NCBI GenBank assembly: GCA_905221605.1
Contig: CAJNDS010002079.1
Span: 1,612,501-1,660,000 of the forward strand
Direction of reading: 5' to 3'
Length of the DNA: 47,500 nucleotides
Source: Symbiodinium natans
Taxonomy: Eukaryota > Sar > Dinophyceae > Suessiales > Symbiodiniaceae
Part shown: one piece after another, positions 1 to 9,005 of the stretch
Position numbering within the stretch: the stretch's first letter is position 1
Layout: each line of letters opens with the position of its first letter
The notes under the pieces: model-generated
Seen by the model: the letters and a program-made list of their open reading frames with translations, nothing else
The model's database searches: none
Told to the model about the DNA's origin: nothing
Translations under genes and position numbers: made by a program

Positions 1-19
1 AATGAGAACCCTATTCGTA

Positions 20-86
20 CTTGAGGGCCTTATGGGTGGGTTTTAAGTACACAGATACTTGGGCTATAAGTACCCTGAACTTTCAA
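20..86. mobile_element. Degraded TIR element, family A (relic)
   Basis: The right part (ataagtaccctgaac..ttcaag) matches the right end of the family A elements at 34681-34821 and 20673-21029. The left part (acttgaggg) is a weak counterpart. Only a relic is visible. Confidence 0.3.
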
Positions 87-240
87 GCCCCCCAAAACCC
101 TAAACCCTAAACCCTAGCAACCTCTTTGGACCCGGAGCCTCTCCTCAGGCCCCTCTTCGTTTCGTTTGACATGCATGGTCCCCGGCACTGAGCAGACCGA
201 CAACTCCTGAGAAAAAAAACCAAGAAGAAGACTTAGTGTG

Positions 241-303
241 TAGGGTTTAGGGTTTAGGGTCTAGGGTTTAGGGTTGATGGTTGAGGGTTGATGATTGAGG
301 GTT
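241..303 (+). repeat. Interstitial TTTAGGG tract, degenerate
   Basis: TTTAGGG units grade into TTGAGGG and TTGATGG variants. The tract lies in the presumed intron upstream of the exon at 371. Confidence 0.85.
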
Positions 304-370
304 AGTGGCTGAGGGTTGAGGGCGAATCCCTAGAAACCCTCAACCCTAAACCCGGCTTCCTGGCCGGTAG

Positions 371-461
371 TCTGGACCAGAACTGGGCCGAGGTGGGGCG
401 GCAAGGGCAGTCGGTGTTCCTGGACGGCCGCGCCGCCACGGCCTTTCCAATGATCCTCAGG
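371..461 (+). CDS. Exon-like segment, unknown protein
   Basis: GC-rich open segment following an AG (ggccggtag) and ending at AGG|GTCTGAG. The read includes NWAEVGRQGQSVFLDGR and AATAFPMIL. It starts with one split-codon base and ends at a codon boundary if GT is the donor. It sits between a telomeric tract and a G-tract and differs sharply in composition from both. The family is not recognised. Exon status rests on composition, open frame and splice-site context only. Confidence 0.45.
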
Positions 462-1009
462 GTCTGAGTGGTTAACCTTCAACTTTATTGTTCTGTGGGG
501 GGGGGGGTTTCCGAAGTTAGGGGTACCTTATTGGGGCCCTGATTAGAAGTGAATTCTACTGTTTGGGGGTGGGTCCCTTATTTTCGTAAACTCTTCTGTA
601 GAATCCAGGAAAAAAGGTAAAATGTTTTTGGGCCCGGGTATTTAGCGGCCTTATGCTCAGGTTTTGGGTTTGGGGTTTGGGGTTTAGGGTTTTGAACAGG
701 GAGCAAGTGCAGAAACAAAAGTCCCCATCCCCGCACCCCCAAACCTGACAGCCCAAGATATCCTAAACTTCTTGAGCTCAAGACAGTTGAGACCGTGTAC
801 TGGTTTGAGAAACTAAGGTGTCCAGCGCTGTGGCCCAACCTAAACCCCAAACCTCAAGAATCCCCACACACTAAAATCTGGTCATTTAGTTTGGCTCGAA
901 GACCTGAGAGTCCTCAAGGCTTCAGGGTTCTCAGGCTCGGGGATACAAGTGGGCCTAAACCCGAAACCCTAAACCCTAAACCCTAAAGCCCTAATCTAGT
1001 ATAAAGAAG

Positions 1010-1030
1010 GACCCCCCCCCCCCCCCCCCC
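1010..1030. repeat. Poly-C tract
   Basis: About 20 consecutive C follow a CCCTAAA stretch. This is one of more than a dozen C or G homopolymers of 10 or more bases close to telomere-like tracts in this window. Confidence 0.95.
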
Positions 1031-1249
1031 GGGCTGTGAGAGTCCAAATGGGCATTTCCGAGATGAGGGGGGTAACCTCATCTCCCGAAGCCTGAGTAGC
1101 AAATCACCCCAAACAGGAAGCCGGGAGCCCCAAAAAACCCTAAATGCCCAAACCCTGCACTCTACGGTTTTAGGGTTTAGGGTTCAAGGCTTCCTAAATC
1201 CCGAAAGCACTCAAAAAGCCCAAAGCCTTCGAAGCCCAAGTCCTGCCAG

Positions 1250-1315
1250 GGAACGAGCTCGCCGCCCCGGACGGCTGCACCACCTTTACCGGCCCGGCAG
1301 GCGAAGAACTCGGGG
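1250..1315 (+). CDS. Exon-like segment, unknown protein
   Basis: Bounded by tgccag on the left and GGGG|GTTCAGGG on the right, where a degenerate telomeric tract begins at once. The read is NELAAPDGCTTFTGPAGEEL with two split-codon bases at the start and one at the end. Composition is GC-rich and unlike the flanking repeats. No family is recognised. Confidence 0.45.
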
Positions 1316-1590
1316 GTTCAGGGTTCAGGGTTTAGGGTTTAAGGCTTAGGGTTTAGGATATAGGGTTTTGGGTTTTGGGTTTTGGGGTTTAGGATTTGGA
1401 GCTTAGAGTTCAGCGTGTACTGAAAAACAAGTACCTTTTAAAGTATGGGGCCCTTAATCTGGACCTTTGGCTTCTCTTGAACCCTTAAGGCCTGGAAGGC
1501 ATCAACTGGGAATCGGTTTAGGGTTTAGGGTTTAGGGTTCAGGGGTTAGGGTTTAGGGGTTAGGGCTTAGGGTTTAGGATTTTTGTTTGA
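1316..1590 (+). repeat. TTTAGGG tracts with an unresolved spacer
   Basis: Two G-rich tracts (1316-1420 and 1515-1585) flank a spacer. The spacer holds a possible small exon (AWKASTGNR, about 1471-1514) ending directly at GTTTAGGG. That exon is too short to be sure of. Confidence 0.6.
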
Positions 1591-2204
1591 GCCTCTTATA
1601 AGCCCTGAGCCCCAAAACCTAGCCCCTTGCTTCTCTCTGGAGGCTCGCTCTTGGAGCTGAAGTCCCCTGGCTGGATTTAGGGGTTTGGGTTTTAGGGGTT
1701 ACAGGGTTTAGGGATTGGGGTTTAGGGTTAGGGTTTAGGGGTTAGGGTTTAGGGTTTAGGGTTTCTGGTACTGCAGGGGTTAGGGACTGTAGGGTTCGGA
1801 GTATGGGTCCGCGAGTTCACGGTTTAAGTTGCGGGAGAACTTTCATCTTCCCATTGAGATCTTAGGGCCCCTATCATCCCAGAACCCTACAGCCCTTAAG
1901 TCCCTAAAAGCCCTAAAGCCCCTGAAGGCCTTAAAGCCACTTGGGCCCACAAGCGGGCGGCACAGGGCGGGAATTCCTTGAACCCTAAACCCTAAGCCCC
2001 AAACCCTAAACTCCCTAACCTCGAAGCCCTAAACCCTAAGCCCTAAGCCCAAGAAGCCCTAAACCCCACACACGTTAAGATACCCTACATTTTTTCCAAC
2101 CGCGCTGCGTGGTTTGGGGCTTAAGGTTTGGGCGTTTGGGGCCTCAGGCCATTTTAACCCAAAAGGGGGTTTAGGGTTTGGGGTTTTAACGCGCTGACCC
2201 TCAG

Positions 2205-2274
2205 AATGTCGCTCAACCTTTGCTTTATCCTCAATCTCCTGAGCAAGGAGGGCACTGTGTCGGTGTGGAGCTGA
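2205..2274 (+). CDS. Exon-like segment ending in a stop
   Basis: Follows gaccctcag and reads MSLNLCFILNLLSKEGTVSV then WS and TGA at 2272-2274. The ATG at 2206 could be a start, but an acceptor AG directly precedes it, so a 3'-terminal exon is equally likely. The CCCTAAA array starts 15 bp downstream. Family unknown. Confidence 0.4.
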
Positions 2275-2288
2275 GGGACCTATGCATC

Positions 2289-2372
2289 GCTAAACCCTAA
2301 ACCCTAAACCCTAAACCCTAACCCTAAACCCTAAACCCTATAGACCCCAAACCCTCAACCCTAAACCCTACG
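2289..2372 (-). repeat. CCCTAAA array
   Basis: About ten C-rich telomere-type units with a few substitutions. Confidence 0.95.
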
Positions 2373-2481
2373 AAGCTGTCTGCCTCCAACCTCAAACCCT
2401 CAAACCCCATAGAAGCCGCTGCAGGATGCTTACCACTTAAGAAGCTCTAGGGGTTCAAGGGTTCAGGGGTTTAGGGGTTTA

Positions 2482-2557
2482 GGGGTGAGGGTTTAGGGTT
2501 TAGGGTTTAGGGTTTAGGGTTTAGGGTTTAGGGTTTAGGGTTTAGGGTTTAGGGTTA
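2482..2557 (+). repeat. TTTAGGG array (about 10 units)
   Basis: Nearly perfect units that end in ggttag directly before a coding-like spacer. The last unit could serve as an acceptor. Confidence 0.95.
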
Positions 2558-2590
2558 GGGGCTCAACCCCGACGGCCTCCGAGGCTTCAG

Positions 2591-2624
2591 GAAGGGCGGT
2601 GGGCGCTCTTCGTGGACAATCAAA
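2591..2624 (+). CDS. Possible short exon
   Basis: After gaggcttcag the frame reads EGRWALFVDNQ. An alternative frame starting at the array edge (2559) reads LNPDGLRGFRKGGGRSSW. The donor is unclear. Kept as a candidate because the spacer is GC-rich and open. Confidence 0.25.
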
Positions 2625-3110
2625 GCCCCTTGACACCACACTTCTGCTGGGATTTAGGGCTTCGGGCTTGGGGCTAAACCCTAAACCCTAAACCCTAAAC
2701 CCTACACCCTAAACCCTAAAACCCTAATCCCTAAAGGGGCTCAGCGTAGACAGTTTGGGGTTTAGGGTCCTCCCCAAGGATTCCACGTAGCTCTATAGCA
2801 GACGCCTGGGCTTCAAAGGGGTTCCTCGCAATGGCTGTTATGGCCCCAAGTAGATACTAACATAGTGGCACATCGACCCATATAAGGCCATGCGGTTTAG
2901 CAGGTTTTAGGGTTTAGGGTTTAGGGTTTAGGCGGCTACGCTCGTGTTAGATCTGTCGGTTTGGTGGGACACTTGAACTTCTTCCACCTTATACACCAGA
3001 AACCATATGCCCCTAAACCCCAAACCTTAAACCCTAACCCTAAACCGAAACCCAGACTATAGTCTAAGCCCTATTGGTTTGCTGTCTATGGGGTTTACTC
3101 TTCCAAGCAG
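2625..3110. other. Repeat-dominated stretch
   Basis: Holds a CCCTAAA array (about 2681-2735), a short TTTAGGG array (about 2896-2932) and a degenerate C-rich tract (about 3009-3055). No coding segment is convincing in the spacers. Confidence 0.6.
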
Positions 3111-3140
3111 CTGCGGATCCTAGTTCGAGAGCACCTCTAG
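3111..3140 (+). CDS. Possible terminal exon
   Basis: A good acceptor (cttccaagcag) is followed by LRILVREHL and TAG. Only nine codons, so chance is a real alternative. Confidence 0.25.
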   Translation: MRILVREHL

Positions 3141-3193
3141 AAGCAAGGGGGTCTAGGGTTGGGAGCTTCAGGAGTCTGAAGTACATACCCCTA

Positions 3194-3271
3194 AACCCCA
3201 AACCCTAAACCCTAAACCCTAAACCCTAAACTCTAAACCCTAAACCCTAAACCCTAAACCCTAAACCCTAC
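3194..3271 (-). repeat. CCCTAAA array (about 11 units)
   Basis: C-rich telomere-type units with one CTCTAAA variant. Confidence 0.95.
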
Positions 3272-3347
3272 ACTTCGAAGACGGGGGGCTGTGTAGTTTG
3301 AGCAGCTTGCTCCAGGGCTTGGGAATCTCAGGTATAGCGGCTCTCAG

Positions 3348-3377
3348 CAGCAGGCAAGCGCGGGGCTCACACGGCAC
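3348..3377 (+). CDS. Possible 30-nt exon abutting a telomeric intron
   Basis: Between gctctcag and GTTTAGGG the frame reads QQASAGLTRH, ten codons in phase 0 at both ends. The donor is formed by the first base of the TTTAGGG array (3378 onward). Also possible is an earlier acceptor at tctcag with a longer exon. Confidence 0.35.
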
Positions 3378-3487
3378 GTTTAGGGTTTAGGGTTTGGGGT
3401 TTAGGGTTTAGGGTTCAGGGTTCAGGGTTTCGGGTTTAGGGTTTAGAGGGGGGCAGTTAGTTGGAGTTTAATGCTTGGTGCCCGCAG

Positions 3488-3520
3488 GATCGGTGGCTAT
3501 GGAGTAATTGTTGGGCCCAG
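3488..3520 (+). CDS. Possible 33-nt exon
   Basis: The frame DRWLWSNCWAQ lies between tgcccgcag and GTATTCCG, with whole codons at both ends. Confidence 0.35.
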
Positions 3521-3811
3521 GTATTCCGTCTCAACAGTAAGTACCTGAAGCCTTGGGGCTATCAGGTGTGGAGGTTGTTCCTCGTAAGGTGCTAAAGTAT
3601 GAGGTTCAGTTCGCGCTTTGTGTGTGTGTGTGTTTTGTAAGTGTGTATAAACGTCTCAAAAGGCGAGAATCTACTCACCTAAAACCCTAAACCCGAAACC
3701 CTAAACCCCAAACCCTAAACCCTAAACCCCAAATGCTGTACCGACCTTCACAGAAGCCGCAGGCTGACCTCTTCTCCCCTCAAAGAAGACTCCGCCACAA
3801 AACCCTTTAGA

Positions 3812-3925
3812 GTTTTAGGGTTGAGGGGTTAGGGTTTAGGGTTTAGGGTTTAGGGTTTAGGGTTTAGGGTTTAGGGTTTAGGGTTTAGGGTTTAGGGTTT
3901 AGGGTAACCCCCCCCCCCCCCCCCC
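3812..3925 (+). repeat. TTTAGGG array followed by poly-C
   Basis: About 12 near-perfect units end in gggtaa and switch abruptly to about 18 C, then ctaaactc. G-rich repeats run directly into a C homopolymer. Confidence 0.95.
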
Positions 3926-4135
3926 TAAACTCTGAAGCTTCACGCTCACAACCTTCAAGCCCTCAACCATACTGCGCCGAGCCGATAGTTCGACCCACCA
4001 ACATCTTGGGGTTCTTACACCCATACCCCGCCCTCTTCCCCATAGACTCCTGACACAATGGGGCTGGGGGCCTCCTCCGGAGCTTCTATAGTACTATATT
4101 TTTATAAAACGGGGTATTAATTTCTCCGCTAGCAG

Positions 4136-4273
4136 GCGCAGGGAAAATGCGACTTTTCGGCACTCCGCTACTCCGCGGGAACCTTCACTGTCTGCATGCC
4201 ATCCAACATGCGCCGTGGGTCGAAACTTTCGGCCCGGGGGTGTAATCCCTCAACCTTAGAACCTTTTGTGTAA
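4136..4273 (+). CDS. Terminal exon candidate, 45 codons
   Basis: Starts after ccgctagcag and runs to TAA at 4271-4273. It reads AQGKCDFSALRYSAGTFTVC, then MPSNMRRGSKLSARG and further. An internal GT (CGTGG|GTCGAAAC near 4217) could end it earlier. Codon content looks protein-like until about 4220 and less so afterwards. Family unknown. Confidence 0.4.
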   Translation, partial: AQGKCDFSALRYSAGTFTVCMPSNMRRGSKLSARGCNPSTLEPFV

Positions 4274-4362
4274 GCCCTGAAGCACTCAAACCCCTGAGCC
4301 CCCTAAACCCTGAGCCCTAAACCCTAAACCCTAAACCCCCAAAACCTAGCCAGCACCGTCAG

Positions 4363-4397
4363 GGCAGCCTACATGGCCGGGCCCATGTCCCTTCTTG
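4363..4397 (+). CDS. 35-nt exon candidate
   Basis: Acceptor accgtcag, donor TTG|GTGAGG (close to consensus). The frame reads AAYMAGPMSLL with one split-codon base at each end. Confidence 0.4.
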
Positions 4398-5167
4398 GTG
4401 AGGCGCATGGGTTATGCGAGGGGGCTATTGTGGGGTTTAGGGTTTAGGGTTTAGGGTTTAGGGGGAGGAGGGCAGGAGGCCTTCGAGTTGAAACAGAGGG
4501 TTTCGGATTTGGGGTTTAGGGTGTTTCCGAGCTTCCGGGTTTACAGGAGTCCGTGGCGTGGCAAGACTTAAGCCCTTTTTATGAGACCCCAAACCTCAAA
4601 CGAACAAACCGAAATAAGCTGAAGCTCGGAAACCGAAACCCCTTCAAACACAATCCTCGCAACCTTAAACGCCCTCAGCTTCCCTCCCCCATTAAAAGAA
4701 AAAAAACAAGAATCCCCACCCCCACACCTGAAGAAGCCGCCCGACACCCTCAACCCCAAAGCTGAAGCCCTAAAACCCAAAAAAAAGGAATAAGCCCTAA
4801 ACCCCCTAAACCCCCTAAACACCCTTAAACCCTCAAGCCCTAAAGCCCTTAAACCTTAAAACCAAAAACCCGAAGGCCTTCAAAAACCTTAGAGCCTCCA
4901 AACCCTGGAGTCCCCGAAGACCCTGATATATCAGAGGGGAGCAGAGAAGGGTTTCCCGAAAGCATGGTGCCTTTCAGGGTTTAGGGGTTTAGGGTTTAGA
5001 GTTTGGGGTTTTTAGGGGTAAACTTTATACGGACATGCACGGCACCCGGATCCCCGAACCCTACGTAAACCTTAAACCCTAGACCGCAGCCCCTAAACTC
5101 TATCACTGCCGGAGCCTAGGGTTGAGGGTTTAGGGTTTAGGCTTTAGGGTTTAGGGGGTTTGTCCAG

Positions 5168-5204
5168 GAACGAGCGCCGGTGTCGACCGAGGCGATTCTC
5201 CAGT
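5168..5204 (+). CDS. Exon candidate upstream of the AP2 exons
   Basis: Acceptor gtttgtccag, then ERAPVSTEAILQ, donor CAGT|GTGTCG. It ends with one split-codon base, which agrees with the two-base start of the AP2 exon at 6123. Phase agreement supports linkage but has a one in three chance of being accidental. Confidence 0.4.
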
Positions 5205-5639
5205 GTGTCGTTTCGCGCTTGGGGCTTTGGGGCCTTAGGGTTTAGGGTTCAGGGCTTTTTGTGTCTGGTTGCAAGGATTGGGCTTTCAGTGGTGTAGAGG
5301 CTTAAGGGTTAGTGGCTTAACTTTCTCAAGGGCTGCGTAGAGGTTTAACCCTAAGCCCTAAACCCTAATTATGGAATTATGGCTGTCGGAGTTTAGGGTT
5401 CAGTTGCTTCAGGACTTGTGGAATCTGAGGCTTAGGGGCTCAGTAGCGCAGTCTTGCACAGTAGGTACTGTAACATGTCGGAGCCACCCCCCATGTCGAT
5501 ATATACACAGATGATACTTTTCTTACACACACACATAGATACAGAACATATACGTAGACGTATACATGCCCGTATCCGGAGACATGTCAAAAACAAAAAC
5601 CTACGTAGACTTATACATGGTGCTTTCTCCAAATCTTGC

Positions 5640-5720
5640 CCCTTTTTGGGGTCTTTTTTAATAAGGCGGCCCCCTTATTTAGGGTACCCAAAAAGGGGCC
5701 CTAATTTAGAGAACTCTCCA
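5640..5720 (-). mobile_element. TIR element, family G
   Basis: Inverted copy of the element at 25258-25365: gagttctctaaatta, then gggtaccctaaata and gggccgcc are shared in reverse complement. It contains the hairpin pair cctttttgggg / ccaaaaagggg. Confidence 0.55.
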
Positions 5721-5951
5721 CACAGACGTTCTGCATTGCATATTTTAGGACGTTTCTCTGAGGTGGCCAGTCCGTGCGACGTAGGGGTGTTACGAGCGGA
5801 AGCGCAGGAATCTTCATGCGCCAGCCTTGTGGAACAAAATTTCTGGGCATACCCTACACCCTAGAACGCAAACCCTGACAAGAATCAGGCCTGAATTTTA
5901 AACCCCGGAGCAAGGAGGCCGTTTAAGAATGAGCCGGCCCAGGCGAGACGC

Positions 5952-6048
5952 AAAGAGCCCAATACCTCTGAATTTAGGAATGGACCTTAGTTCAGATTTG
6001 GGATCCCTTTGAAGGTAGATTCCTTAATCTAGAGGTATTGGGCTCTTT
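5952..6048. mobile_element. MITE-like TIR element, family H
   Basis: A 97-bp unit with about 30-bp imperfect terminal inverted repeats: AAAGAGCCCAATACCTCT at the left and AGAGGTATTGGGCTCTTT at the right, perfect over 18 bp. No internal ORF. A non-autonomous DNA element is the simplest reading. Confidence 0.75.
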
Positions 6049-6059
6049 CTAGAATGTAA

Positions 6060-6122
6060 AGTTTGGGGTTTAGGGTTTAGGGTTTGGGGCTTGGGGTTGG
6101 GGTTTAGGGTTTAGGGTTCAAG
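6060..6122 (+). repeat. TTTAGGG tract leading into AP2 exon 1
   Basis: Degenerate G-rich units ending in gggttcaag. The final AG acts as the presumed acceptor for the exon at 6123. Confidence 0.8.
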
Positions 6123-6190
6123 GTTGCTGCGTGACGCCGTGGGAGGCCTTGCCACAAGGCGTCTCTTTCGACGCAGAGCAGCAGCGATAC
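6123..6190 (+). CDS. AP2/ERF-type domain, exon 1 (N-terminal strand)
   Basis: Reads CCVTPWEALPQGVSFDAEQQ then RY. GVSFD followed by RY is the first beta strand of an AP2 domain (consensus G-V, then an aromatic residue, then x-A-x-I). The next exon supplies KANIRV, giving Y-K-A-N-I. The cut is placed at TAC|GCTGCC (GC donor). One C is shared by both splice junctions, so the exact base is ambiguous. If unspliced here, the frame continues GKW and stops at 6221. AP2 domains act as DNA-binding transcription-factor modules in plants, apicomplexans and dinoflagellates. Identification rests on the joined exons, not on this one alone. Confidence 0.6.
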
Positions 6191-6763
6191 GCTGCCGGGG
6201 CCTTGCGCGGGAAATGGGTTTAAGGGTACCGTTCAGTTTTGAAACCCTAGAACCTAAACCCTAAACTCTAACCCCCCCCCCCTCCCCTATGAAACCCTCA
6301 TTACAACGTGGCCTGCGGTGCCCAAAAACCATTGTCTAAACCCTAAACCCTAAACACCATACTCGAAGAAGGTGTTCGGGCCCTCTCCAGATCAAGTGTC
6401 ATCTAACCTCTGCACCCAAAACGAACCCCTCCCTGAAGGAGTTATGGTTTAGGGTTTAGGGTTAGGGTTTAGGTCCCTGAAAGATTAAGGGTTTGGGTGT
6501 CGCGGGACTAGTGATGGCCGAGCCTTCGACAACCGAACGCCTAAACCCTATCAGCCCCATCAGGCCATCACCTCCGGAAACCCAAAACTCCCAAACCCTT
6601 CTAAACCCTGAGCCCTAAACCCTAAACCCTATACCCTACCCCCCAAACCCTAAACCCTAAACCCTAAACCCTAAACCCTAAACCCTAAACCCTAAACCCT
6701 AAACCCCAAACCCTAAACCCCAAACCCCAAACCCCAAACCCCAAACCCCAAACCCAACTTCAG
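6191..6763 (+). other. Intron inside the AP2 domain, with CCCTAAA array
   Basis: About 570 bp between AP2 exons 1 and 2. It holds degenerate C-rich tracts (6240-6360), a short G-rich tract (about 6445-6475) and a dense CCCTAAA to CCCCAAA array (6597-6756) that runs almost to the acceptor aacttcag. Telomere-like sequence therefore lies inside a transcribed intron. Confidence 0.55.
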
Positions 6764-6827
6764 CAAGGCCAATATCCGCGTTGGCGGCCGCTTCAAGCAC
6801 CTCGGCCTCTTCCACTCGCCTGAGGAG
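6764..6827 (+). CDS. AP2/ERF-type domain, exon 2 (core)
   Basis: Reads KANIRVGGRFKHLGLFHSPE then E. This is a textbook AP2 core: A-x-I-R-V, a basic turn, L-G-x-F, then an acidic E-E pair. The acceptor is aacttcag. The donor is GAGGAG|GCTAAC, a GC donor common in dinoflagellates, leaving phase 0. Exon 3 continues with AHQRYLQA where AP2 domains have A-A-x-A-Y-x-x-A. Strongest family call in this half of the window. Confidence 0.7.
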
Positions 6828-7511
6828 GCTAACTCTTCGGCTTTGGGGGTTTGAAGGCTTGAAAGGTGTGTGGGTTTAGGGTTTAGGGTTTAGGGTTTAG
6901 GGTTTGGGGTTTAGTGTTTAGGGTTTAGGGTTTAGGGTTTGGGGTTTAGGGTTTAGGGTTTAGGGTTTGGGGTTTAGGGTTCAGGGTTTCGGGTTTAGGG
7001 CTTGGGCTTTGGGGGTTTAGGGTGCAGGCTCAGGGTATACAGCTGAGTCTCAGGATTATGGCTTTCGGGACTTTAGGGGGGGTTTAGGAATTAGGTTTGA
7101 GGTGTCAGGGTTTAGGCTTGATACAGGTTCAGGGTGTATGGGGCTTACTACAAGGGTTTTTGGTGTTTCGTGTGCAGAATGCCAAAGATGCTTGGGGAGT
7201 ATTTTGTTGTTATAGGTTTAGGGTTTAGGGTTTAGGGTTTAGGGTTTAGGGTTTAGGGTTTAGGGTTTAGGGTTTAGGGTTTATATAGGGTTTAGGGTTT
7301 AGGGTTTATAGGGCTTACAGCCGCAGACCCTTGCTAATGCCAGGCTTCTGTGCCAGCGTCGAAGCCCCCCCCCCCCCCCCCCTTCCAAACTCTAAACCCT
7401 AAAGCCCTAAACTCCCTAACCCTCAACCCTAAACCCTAAACCCCCTGAAGCCTAAACCCTGAACCCTAGACTCCCTTTATGAAGCTGCCTCTGCTGTGTC
7501 CCTGTCGACAG
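6828..7511 (+). other. GC-AG intron with TTTAGGG arrays
   Basis: About 680 bp starting GCTAAC and ending gtcgacag. It holds two G-rich arrays (6872-7000 and about 7205-7300), a poly-C run near 7367-7382 and a C-rich tract (7390-7470). Telomere repeats thus occur in both orientations within one intron. A short open spacer at 7332-7366 (TLANARLLCQRRS) may be an extra small exon but is not needed to complete the AP2 domain. Confidence 0.5.
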
Positions 7512-7577
7512 GCGCACCAGCGCTACCTGCAAGCAAAGCAGGACCGGGCAAAGCTTTTTGGGCTCGGGGGCTCTGAG
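7512..7577 (+). CDS. AP2/ERF-type domain, exon 3 (C-terminal helix)
   Basis: Between ctgtcgacag and GAG|GTATGG the frame AHQRYLQAKQDRAKLFG then LGGSE spans 22 codons, phase 0 at both ends. Joined after exon 2 it completes the amphipathic helix of an AP2 domain (E-E-A-x-x-x-Y-x-x-A). The protein continues beyond this point; the next candidate exon is 8500-8540. Confidence 0.65.
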
Positions 7578-7593
7578 GTATGGGATCCCTCAA

Positions 7594-8175
7594 CCCTTTA
7601 AGGTTTGGGGGTTTAGGGTTTAGGGTTTGGGGTTTGGGGCTTAGGGTTCAGGGTTTGGGGTTTGGGGGTTTAGGGTTAGGATTTAGGGTCTAGGGTTGAA
7701 ACTACACCCTACCTTAGGACACCAAATTCTTTTTCAAGGTTATGAGTGCTGATTAACAGCCTTTTGTAGTAAGAATTTTGTCAACTACAAGAGGCAGGCT
7801 TTGGATTAAGTTACCCTATACCCTAAACCTAACACCTAAACCATACACGTTACACCCTAAACCTCAGGCCCTGAGCCGTATCAATCTATCTGATCTAAGG
7901 CCAACTTTGCAACAGGGTCTACGTGAGGGTTTTTTAGACTCTGTCAGCCCAGCCCCAGCCCAAACCGGGGGGTGGGTTGGGCGCTTTGTAGGGATTAAGG
8001 CCCATGGAACTGAAAAAAGTGTCTTTCACATAGACACAGGGCCCTAAACCCTAAACCCTAAACCCTAATCCCTCAACCTCCATCACTGGAATCACCGGAG
8101 CTACCCGAGAGGAGCATGGGGCATGAGCTCTGACACGACCAGGAGTGAGTGGAGCCGTCCCACCGTTCCCTGGTT
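7594..8175. other. Intron or intergenic stretch
   Basis: Degenerate TTTAGGG (about 7600-7695) is followed by unique AT-balanced sequence, a C-rich tract (about 7815-7865) and a short CCCTAAA tract (8042-8070). An open frame over 7778-8047 includes translated repeats and is not convincing as a gene. Confidence 0.5.
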
Positions 8176-8273
8176 CTCAGTAGGGAATGAGGGAATTAGG
8201 TACCTTATGTCGCCCTAAAAAAAACTGAAGGATCATATACGGTGCCTCATTATACCTCATTCCCTGCTAGGAG
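8176..8273. mobile_element. MITE-like TIR element, family I
   Basis: A 98-bp unit with ends ctcagtagggaatgaggg.. and ..cctcattccctgctaggag, imperfect inverted repeats of about 30 bp. No ORF. Confidence 0.65.
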
Positions 8274-8499
8274 CAAGTTGTTCGCGTTTTACGTACTTTT
8301 GCCAGGGGGAGGGTAAGCTTGGGGTTAAGCTTGCGGGATTTGAGGTAAGGGTTTAGGATTTAGGGTTTAGGGTTTAGGGTTTATGGCGGGCTGAGGGGAT
8401 TCAAGTTGGGGAGGGCTTGGGTCTTTGGGCATTGGGCTTTGAATTGTGTAGACGACCGATCGATTTGTTTCACCACAATCTGTGTCGAGCTGCTGTCAG

Positions 8500-8540
8500 T
8501 CAGCCTTGCGCGCAACCTCGTCAAAAGGCACACGAATCAG
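8500..8540 (+). CDS. 41-nt exon candidate
   Basis: Acceptor gctgctgtcag, donor CAG|GTTTCT. In phase 0, as required after the exon ending at 7577, it reads SALRATSSKGTRI plus two bases. The other frame (SLARNLVKRHTNQ) is also open, so the frame is uncertain. Confidence 0.4.
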
Positions 8541-8565
8541 GTTTCTCCTGGTGGGGCCCTGGCAG

Positions 8566-8640
8566 CCCCTAAACCCTAAACCCTAAACCCTGAACCCTGA
8601 ACCCTGAACCCTGAACCCTGAACCCTGAACCCTAAACCCA
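8566..8640 (-). repeat. CCCTAAA array switching to CCCTGAA
   Basis: Three to four CCCTAAA units are followed by about six consecutive CCCTGAA units. The same variant is repeated rather than scattered. Confidence 0.95.
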
Positions 8641-8800
8641 CCTTCGACCCTAAACATGCTTCCTTGCGGAGAGGCTGTCTTTCACGTGACCAAGCCCGTG
8701 TGCTTATATGAAACAGGGTTTATATTTCTGTTATTTGTGAGTGTACATAAGGTTCCTTTTTCAAATTGGTGAGTGTATATATTGGGTGTCCTTCTAGGAT

Positions 8801-8900
8801 GCCCAGTAGTACCCTTATTCCCTTTTTTGGGGTGTTTAGGTTCCCTTATAAACCCCTTTAAGCAAAAAAGGGCACCCTTTTTAAGCTTAGGTTACTGGGC
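8801..8900. mobile_element. MITE-like TIR element, family F
   Basis: A 100-bp palindromic unit: gcccagtagtacccttattc at the left, gttactgggc at the right, with the internal pair cccttttttg / caaaaaaggg. Relatives occur at 11781, 13573, 18770, 30868 and 42786. Confidence 0.75.
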
Positions 8901-8970
8901 AGCCTAGCCTTTTGGGGATACAAGAAATACAAACCCCTACACCATATACCCCAGTCTGCTCCCTCGGAAG

Positions 8971-9005
8971 ATGGCCGCCATGTCTAGCTCCACGTTCGGT
9001 TGCGG
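8971..9005 (+). CDS. Possible first exon (start codon), next gene
   Basis: ATG GCC GCC ATG reads MAAMSSSTFGC and stops exactly at a GTTTAGGG array (GT at 9006). If it is a first exon, the start context is good (purine at -3, G at +4). An AG immediately before the ATG also allows an internal exon. Confidence 0.4.

Noticed and set aside
1-303. True chromosome-end telomere
   Set aside because: The repeats are short, mixed in orientation and continue across the whole window with genes between them.
578-850. Minus-strand ORFs reading PNPKPQTP / KPQTQN
   Set aside because: These frames are translations of CCCTAAA-type repeats; the apparent protein is repeat-derived.
5454-5864. 136-codon + strand ORF
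   Set aside because: It runs through a family G inverted-repeat element and low-complexity CA/TA sequence, without a splice context or recognisable motif.
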